Shown: piece by piece, positions 12,208 to 16,687 of the stretch
Layout: each line of letters begins with the position of its first letter
How positions within the stretch are numbered: the stretch's first letter is position 1
Assembly: GCA_051155735.1 (NCBI GenBank)
Contig: DAXETX010000263.1
Location: forward strand, 1-16,687
DNA: 16,687 nt
Source of the DNA: JASJCP01 sp051155735
GTDB lineage: Bacteria; Cyanobacteriota; Cyanobacteriia; Cyanobacteriales; Xenococcaceae
Reading direction: 5' to 3'
The notes under the pieces: generated by a model
Told to the model about the DNA's origin: nothing
Database searches by the model: none
Seen by the model: only the letters and a program-made list of their open reading frames with translations
Made by a program: the position numbers and the translations under genes

Positions 12208-13779
12208 ATGATAAAAATTGAAGGCTATTTAGCAGGAAAAGAAATAATTACCTATGCCTCTAAAGGTGGAAAAAAGTATTCTCCTGATGAGATTGGTCAA
12301 TTTTTAAGAAAATTTCAACTATCTGGCGCACTTAGATTAATTGGGGAGTTATCCTATCAAATTTTTCGTTCTCAAGAACAGCACATTGTAATTAAAGGAA
12401 TTTTAGTCTCTGATGGGGCTTTGGCTTATATAGCTATGCGATTAGTTGAAAAAACTAATGATTATCATTCCAAAAATATAACATTGGACGAGCTTTTAAA
12501 AGCTATAGATATGTACTATGGGTTAACAGATCCAGTGGAGGTAAACAACCAAAATGCTGAGGGAAGTTTAATAAGATTTGGAGCTACTCAGTTTGATTAT
12601 GACCGAGAACTTCGTCATACCCTACCAAGAACATTGATCTTATATAGAGACTTATGGAATCAAATAGAAAAAGCAGGTGAAGTTGATATAAATCGGGCTT
12701 TAAACCAACTTTATGGCTTAAAATTAGAAGAAATACTATTTTTTGGCTTTTTATTTTCTAGTAGAACTGAAAAAGGTTTTTTTCGTATTCTAGATCGAGA
12801 AGAAATAGAGCAATTAGATAATAAACTTTCATTGAAAATAGATTGGCAAAAACAAAGTCAATTTGTCAATAGAATTTCATCTAGTTATCAAGACTTCCGA
12901 ACTGCATCAAAAGCGGAGTCTCCCCCAACTATTGAGCATGAAAAATTCAGATTTAATCCTTTAATAACAACTCCTGCTATTGTTCCAGATCGTAATCCAC
13001 AATATTGGAACTCTCAGGTATATATAACACCCATACCTAGATTACTATTTGAGCGAGTAACAAGAGGACTATATTTTGAGCTTGCCGATCATTTTAGAGG
13101 AAATGGAAAAAATAATCCTTTTCGTACCGCTTTTGGCAGTGTATTTCAGGAATATGTTGGTTTATTGTTAAAAAAAGCTGTTGGGGAAAATAAGGTTAGG
13201 ACAGAATGGAGATACGGAAGCCAAAAAAAACCTAAAGACACTCCAGATTGGCTGATTATAGAAGATAAACGTGCAATATTGATAGAAGTTAAGCAGTCTG
13301 GTATTTACTTAGAAGCTAAAAAATGGGGTGATTTAGCAAAAATTCAGAACGATTTGAAGAAAACTATTGGTTCTGCTGTCGAACAACTATGGGAATTTGA
13401 ACAGGATATTAAAAGTGGTTCTTATTCAGAACTAAATTGTTTATCGGATGTTGAGATCGTTGAAAAAATTGTAGTTATTTATGACAGTTCTTACTTCTTG
13501 AATTCTACTTTGAGAGATCGAGTGAGAAGCATAAATTCTAATATTCCTGATGATTATCACTGGCATACTATATCGATTGCGGATTTTGAATATTTTATCG
13601 GAATAGCTGGTAATAAAATTCTTGATAGTTTAGAACAAAAAAGAATCAATAAAGATAACGATCTTATGGATTTTAGAGATTACTATGCAAGAATTTGTTC
13701 TCAAGATGAAATCAATAATCCCTATTTATCTCAAGTTTATGACAGTTTTTTTGATGAACTAGGTTTAAAAAATGAATAA
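12208..13779 (+). CDS. PD-(D/E)XK nuclease-like protein
   Basis: This 523-residue protein matches no family I can name. Its C-terminal half has the parts of a restriction-type nuclease fold: FGSVFQEYVGLLLKK with Glu 315, TPDWLII with Asp 347, and ILIEVKQSG with Glu 360 and Lys 362, in the right order and spacing. Residues 1-260 are mostly helical and unlike a known domain, perhaps for target recognition. It is AT-rich, without HIP1 sites, and carries its own promoter, operator-like palindrome and GGAG ribosome site. I use ATG 12208, 6 bp after GGAG; an in-frame TTG at 12196 precedes the ribosome site. It lies alone, convergent to a vapBC operon. A nuclease in defence against foreign DNA is a reasonable inference, not a demonstrated role. 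Confidence 0.75.
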   Translation: MIKIEGYLAGKEIITYASKGGKKYSPDEIGQFLRKFQLSGALRLIGELSYQIFRSQEQHIVIKGILVSDGALAYIAMRLVEKTNDYHSKNITLDELLKAIDMYYGLTDPVEVNNQNAEGSLIRFGATQFDYDRELRHTLPRTLILYRDLWNQIEKAGEVDINRALNQLYGLKLEEILFFGFLFSSRTEKGFFRILDREEIEQLDNKLSLKIDWQKQSQFVNRISSSYQDFRTASKAESPPTIEHEKFRFNPLITTPAIVPDRNPQYWNSQVYITPIPRLLFERVTRGLYFELADHFRGNGKNNPFRTAFGSVFQEYVGLLLKKAVGENKVRTEWRYGSQKKPKDTPDWLIIEDKRAILIEVKQSGIYLEAKKWGDLAKIQNDLKKTIGSAVEQLWEFEQDIKSGSYSELNCLSDVEIVEKIVVIYDSSYFLNSTLRDRVRSINSNIPDDYHWHTISIADFEYFIGIAGNKILDSLEQKRINKDNDLMDFRDYYARICSQDEINNPYLSQVYDSFFDELGLKNE

Positions 13780-13819
13780 ATCTTGAGTAGAATGACATTT
13801 TTATAGACTTGCTACAATT

Positions 13820-14257
13820 TCAATTTTCAGTATTTGGTCTTAGCAATTGCACTTCAATTCCTAAAGCTTCAGCACTTCGAGCTAGAGCATCATCAGCAGT
13901 TACTAAACGAAGGTTATTACAGCTTGCACAGGCTAAATGAAGTGCATCTAAAGTACGAAGAGATGTATTGAATTGACCAATCCAATCGCGGGCTAGTTGA
14001 TAATGAACTGATTCTAAAGGAATACGAAGGTAAAAATTGCTGTCTAGATGAGTTTGAAACCTAGTAGCTATGGCTCTTGCATCCTTTTGAGATATTTCTC
14101 TCATTCTTACCCTGCGGGACAACGCCGAGAATAGTTCTACCTCAACTAGCTGACTCAATCCGCGTTCGGTTTCCGTTCTCATCAATTCTTCAACTGTGTC
14201 GCTGAGAGCTTCTGCCCAGTAGAAAGGAGCAATGACGCTGGTATCGAGATAGATCAA
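13820..14257 (-). CDS. vapC: VapC-like PIN-domain toxin
   Basis: This 145-residue PIN-domain ribonuclease has the full acidic set: Asp 5 (MIYLDTSVIAPFYW), Glu 41 (LVEVELFSAL), Asp 104 (TLDALHLACA) and Asp 122 (VTADDALARSA). VapC toxins cleave tRNA or rRNA. It overlaps its antitoxin by 4 bp (ATGA), so the two are translationally coupled with the antitoxin first. The length is typical. It is the last gene of the leftward operon that starts at 14805, converging on the nuclease-like gene 40 bp away. Confidence 0.92.
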   Translation of the reverse strand: MIYLDTSVIAPFYWAEALSDTVEELMRTETERGLSQLVEVELFSALSRRVRMREISQKDARAIATRFQTHLDSNFYLRIPLESVHYQLARDWIGQFNTSLRTLDALHLACASCNNLRLVTADDALARSAEALGIEVQLLRPNTEN

Positions 14258-14490
14258 TATCGCTCCTCTTGACGTGCTTTAATCACTGTTTGACTCAAAG
14301 ACTCACCAGTGACAGCTATAGATTCGCGAAATTGTTTCATATCGGCTAATAAATCCTCCTTATTCGATGGCGGGACTAAACGAGCTACTGGTTTGTCTCG
14401 ATCGACTAGAATTACTTCTTCTCCTGCTGCTACCTGCTCCAAAAGAGCTTTAAGGTTACGAGCAGCTTCTTCAACGCTGACTTTAGGCAT
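14254..14490 (-). CDS. vapB: Phd/YefM-type antitoxin (VapB-like)
   Basis: This 78-residue antitoxin has a Phd/YefM N-terminal DNA-binding fold: VSVEEAARNLKALLEQVAAG, then EEVILVDRDKPVARLVPP, the classic pattern. The C-terminal tail (DLLADMKQFRESIAVTGESL) would wrap around VapC. It overlaps vapC by 4 bp. It follows the upstream 96-residue gene by 24 bp, so the promoter at 14838-14866 may drive all three; it may also have its own operator in the short gap. Confidence 0.9.
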   Translation of the reverse strand: MPKVSVEEAARNLKALLEQVAAGEEVILVDRDKPVARLVPPSNKEDLLADMKQFRESIAVTGESLSQTVIKARQEERY

Positions 14491-14514
14491 TCGCTTTTCT
14501 TCTAAATCTTATAT

Positions 14515-14805
14515 TTATGCAGCTTGGTTTTCTTCAGGAAACTTAGCTGCAAAAACTACTCTAACTTGACCATCTTCTAGATCGTTTCGGTTAAATACCG
14601 CTACTTCTACTCCCTGGCGAAACAACTCCACTTGTTTATCTAAAACCCAACGATATACAAGTTCAGGCTCGCCTTCAGCAGTAAAAGAGTTATAGATAGT
14701 TTTAGTATCCATCTCAACATATAGACCTGGTTCGCTTACCAGTGTCTGGTTGAGATAAGGGTATTTACCATCTAGTTCGTAGAGGATTCTGGGTGATTCA
14801 TCCAT
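14515..14805 (-). CDS. Small protein of unknown function, first gene of the vapBC operon
   Basis: This 96-residue acidic protein begins MDESPRILYELDGKYPYLNQ and contains TIYNSFTAEGEPELVYRWVL, VELFRQGVEVAVFNRNDLED and a terminal GQVRVVFAAKFPEENQ. No motif I recognise, no membrane segment and no signal peptide; it looks like a small mixed alpha/beta fold. It has a good promoter and shares a transcript with vapBC (24 bp to vapB). It could be an ordinary passenger or a third component of the module. Confidence 0.65.
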   Translation of the reverse strand: MDESPRILYELDGKYPYLNQTLVSEPGLYVEMDTKTIYNSFTAEGEPELVYRWVLDKQVELFRQGVEVAVFNRNDLEDGQVRVVFAAKFPEENQAA

Positions 14806-14837
14806 AGTGAGAGTAAGTTGATTGAAAAGAATAATAC

Positions 14838-14866
14838 TATATATCTAAAATTTTAGACAAATTCAA
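14838..14866 (-). promoter_or_regulatory. Promoter of the vapBC operon
   Basis: On the minus strand, TTGAAT (14866-14861), a 17-bp spacer, then TATATA (14843-14838); initiation about 14831, 26 bp before the ATG at 14805. Bases 14870-15010 hold nothing else I can name. Confidence 0.5.
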
Positions 14867-15016
14867 CCAAGTAACATAACTCTAGTTTAATTTTCTCTAA
14901 TCTACAACAACCGTAGCTTAGATATTGGAATAAGAATTACGAATCATTGCTCCCTTTACTGGTTCGGCAATTTTTGCTTTTGTAGATGAAACTAAGGGTA
15001 GAGTTTGTCAGTTGCC

Positions 15017-15202
15017 GTGTCCATTGTCACTGAAATCCTTATCCTGATTGATTTCTTCACACTGGACACCTTCTAGTTTACTATTGGGGATTAATTTGGA
15101 TTTTTACCACTGTCCAGCGTGTCCAGCCCAGCGTGTCCAGCCCTGTTGGGTCAAAGGTTTTGTTTACGCTGGACACTCCAGATGAGTCAAAGGTTTCGTT
15201 TA
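15017..15202. repeat. Cluster of GTGTCCA motifs and a direct repeat
   Basis: GTGTCCA/TGGACAC-type motifs lie at 15017, 15063 (inverse), 15112, 15121, 15135 and 15170 (inverse); CAGCGTGTCCAGCCC recurs in the middle. GTCAAAGGTTT-y-GTTTA occurs twice (about 15150 and 15186). The arrangement resembles replication-origin iterons. It forms most of the gap between 14806 and 15223, with more copies of the motif inside the next gene. Confidence 0.5.
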
Positions 15203-15223
15203 GCATAACCAATTATTTTTAGG

Positions 15224-15832
15224 CTATGACAACGGTCTTAACTCAGTTAAGCGATGCCAAAGAACCTGACCGCCTTGCATTCCTTTCCGTTCGTCCCAAC
15301 AAACATCTGCACCACCTTGACTGAAACCAACAATCTTACCGTGCCAGTTATAAGATTTTTTTTCTGGGTCGTTACTGGCAACGCGAGAACCTATTTCGAG
15401 GATGGACGTTTCTGATTCGCTAACTGTTTTTGTAGTAGTGGAAATTAATGATTGAGTCTTTTGTCCATCGTGTCCATCGTGATTACAACCCTTGCTATCA
15501 GAGACTTTGGCACTCTGGACGCTTCCCGTTTCACTATTCTGAGTTAAATTAGTTTTTAGTGCGGTGTCCATCGTACCCACCCCTGACTGACTGGGGATTT
15601 CAGTTACGCTGGACATCTCAGGGTAGTAATAAACTTTATATCTAACAGCGTTGCCGTTTTCCAGAGGTTTGACCTTTGACTGGCATTCGAGTAAACCCGA
15701 TTTATGCAGTCTAGCTAAGGCTTTGCGGATAGCATCGCGACTTTTCCCAAACTCATGGACTAATTCACTGGGTTCAAAGATTACCCCTGGACGCTCTTGG
15801 AAAAACGCTAATAGTCTCGCACCAGTAGACAT
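15224..15832 (-). CDS. Winged-helix protein, perhaps the end of a plasmid replication gene
   Basis: This 202-residue reading from ATG 15832 starts MSTGARLLAFFQERPGVIFE, then SELVHEFGKSRDAIRKALAR with LHKSGLLE: a winged helix (residues 3-50). A long polar linker (about 72-145) follows, containing HDGHDG, and then a C-terminal domain GSRVASNDPEKKSYNWHGKI with VGFSQGGADVCWDERKGMQG and LWHRLTELRP. The frame continues upstream across the IS edge to a TTG at 15868. Either this is a complete small regulator, or the 3' end of a larger gene cut by the IS6 element; the winged-helix-plus-C-terminal-domain pair recalls the tail of large cyanobacterial plasmid replication proteins (CyRepA1/DUF3854 type), from memory only. 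GTCCA/TGGAC motifs are dense within it in several frames. Confidence 0.6.
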   Translation of the reverse strand: MSTGARLLAFFQERPGVIFEPSELVHEFGKSRDAIRKALARLHKSGLLECQSKVKPLENGNAVRYKVYYYPEMSSVTEIPSQSGVGTMDTALKTNLTQNSETGSVQSAKVSDSKGCNHDGHDGQKTQSLISTTTKTVSESETSILEIGSRVASNDPEKKSYNWHGKIVGFSQGGADVCWDERKGMQGGQVLWHRLTELRPLS

Positions 15833-15855
15833 AGATGATGTATGTCCATCGTTAC

Positions 15856-15874
15856 GGTTCTGTTGCAAAAACTT
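15856..15874 (+). repeat. Left terminal inverted repeat of IS6 element
   Basis: GGTTCTGTTGCAAAAACTT matches the inverse of the right end at 18 of 19 bases. GGTTCTGTTGCAAA is the usual IS6/IS240-type end. The 8 bases outside it are ATCGTTAC, the expected target duplication if the right side could be compared. Confidence 0.9.
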
Positions 15875-15910
15875 TCAATGGATAGAAAGACTCTGTAGAT
15901 AACTGATTTT

Positions 15911-16621
15911 TCAGACAGCAATCCCGAAAAGAGAATAAACAAAGTCTCTTTGCTTTAAAATATCTCCTTTGGCTACATTTTTAACTTGACCTTTGCGAAT
16001 GGCATTCATGATTTCATATCCTTTCAATGTCCGCCATGCTGTATGAAAATATTGAAAATATGATTTATATTTAGCTAACTTTTTGGGAAATCTGTGGTCT
16101 TGTTCTATGATGTTATTAAGATATTTTTCTTGTCTTAATTCACACTCTTCTGACAATAAACCTTCTTCTTTAAGTTCTTTGATAGCTGAGGGATAATCAG
16201 GGTTTTTGTCTACATTAATTACTCTAGGTTGTTTATTATGTCTGGCTTTTAGAGCTTTTTTGAAAAACCTCTTAGCTGCTTTTTTATCTCTCTTGGCACT
16301 AAACATAAACTCCAAAGTATTACCATTACTATCTACAGCACGATACAAATATTTCCACTTTCCTTTAACTTTGATATAAGTTTCATCTACACGCCAAGAA
16401 TCATTAGTAGCTCTAAGATGTTTTCTGGCTTTCTGTTCTATTTGAGGTGCATAAATCATTACCCACCTGTAGATTGTCGTATGGTCTACAGATAGTCCTC
16501 TTTCCATCATTATTTCTTCAAGATTCCTGTAACTTAAAGGGTATTTAAGATACCAACGAACACAAAGCAAAATAATTTCTCCCTGAAAATGTTTCCATTT
16601 GAATGGTTGCTTTGTGTTCAT
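15911..16621 (-). CDS. IS6-family transposase
   Basis: This 236-residue DDE transposase has an N-terminal HTH (YLKYPLSYRNLEEIMMERGL, then VDHTTIYRWVMIYAPQIE), and catalytic Asp 79 (SWRVDETYIKVKGKWKYLYR), Asp 138 (VINVDKNPDYPSAI) and Glu 173 (NNIIEQDHRFPKK), in the family's usual order. The frame is full length and unbroken, so the element may still be active. A TATAAT -10 box lies at 16648-16653 on the minus strand between the right inverted repeat and ATG 16621; the -35 is less clear. Confidence 0.95.
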   Translation of the reverse strand: MNTKQPFKWKHFQGEIILLCVRWYLKYPLSYRNLEEIMMERGLSVDHTTIYRWVMIYAPQIEQKARKHLRATNDSWRVDETYIKVKGKWKYLYRAVDSNGNTLEFMFSAKRDKKAAKRFFKKALKARHNKQPRVINVDKNPDYPSAIKELKEEGLLSEECELRQEKYLNNIIEQDHRFPKKLAKYKSYFQYFHTAWRTLKGYEIMNAIRKGQVKNVAKGDILKQRDFVYSLFGIAV

Positions 16622-16668
16622 CCGATTTAGTAGTAAATTAAAGCCTAATTATACTACAAACCGATCTC

Positions 16669-16687
16669 AAGTTTTTGCAACACAACC
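16669..16687 (-). repeat. Right terminal inverted repeat of IS6 element
   Basis: Minus-strand reading GGTTGTGTTGCAAAAACTT; it differs from the left end only at the fifth base. Confidence 0.9.

Larger units (their letters stand above)
15856..16687 (-). mobile_element. IS6-family insertion sequence, 832 bp
   Basis: Bounded by 19-bp inverted repeats at 15856-15874 and 16669-16687, of length typical for IS6 (about 800 bp), with one transposase gene. The window ends on the last base of the element, so the target duplication on that side cannot be seen. IS6 elements move by replicative transposition and can form cointegrates. It is inserted just upstream of, or within, the winged-helix gene. Confidence 0.92.

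Noticed and set aside
14870..15010. Possible RNA gene or small ORF in the gap
   Set aside because: No stable stem, tRNA-like fold, or open frame with a ribosome site seen.
15840..15868. Hybrid outward promoter from TTGCAA of the IS6 end
   Set aside because: The bases 17 bp away (ACATAC) are a poor -10 box.

Overview
The window looks like a piece of a cyanobacterial plasmid or other mobile replicon. The HIP1 octamer GCGATCGC occurs 15 times, and tandem heptamers of the AACTGAT / ATCAGTT type, common in cyanobacteria, sit at many gene edges. The content is accessory: a parA-parB partition pair, three type II toxin-antitoxin modules (brnT with a shortened brnA, higBA, vapBC), a nuclease-like gene, and an IS6-family insertion sequence whose right end is the last base of the window. 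I see no rRNA, tRNA, CRISPR array or core metabolic gene.

Layout. 1-700: the tail of a probable tyrosine recombinase relic, then brnT and an antitoxin gene without a DNA-binding end. 700-4440, all leftward: a HerA/TraC-type ATPase with a GIY-YIG domain inside it and no Walker A end, a HlyD-like adaptor with an unusual cytoplasmic N-terminus, a frameshifted secreted coiled-coil protein that shares about 160 bp with the adaptor gene in another frame, and a two-helix membrane protein. Together they look like the remains of an envelope-spanning, DNA-linked machine. 4480-6130: higBA and an AAA+ ATPase with C-terminal membrane helices. 6130-7900: a conserved protein of unknown function, a palindromic repeat, two gene remnants butted together, and a small WGR-domain protein. 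7950-9900: parB and parA, with a decayed second copy of the middle of parB between them. A perfect 24-bp palindrome lies inside the parB coding sequence. 10060-11770: a DUF6398 protein fused to a CcbP-like domain, a small coiled-coil protein and a membrane protein. 11770-12200: a non-coding stretch with a terminator-like hairpin and a structured repeat. 12200-13780: an AT-rich PD-(D/E)XK nuclease-like protein with its own promoter and palindrome. 13820-14870: a three-gene leftward operon ending in vapBC. 14870-15860: a winged-helix gene dense in GTCCA/TGGAC motifs, possibly an iteron/replication region, with the IS6 element inserted immediately upstream.

The partition and toxin-antitoxin genes would work together in plasmid maintenance. 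The ATPase/HlyD cluster and the PD-(D/E)XK gene are the best candidates for something not yet described. Several genes are broken, and the breaks often fall at the heptamer repeats, which suggests that cassettes have been shuffled.
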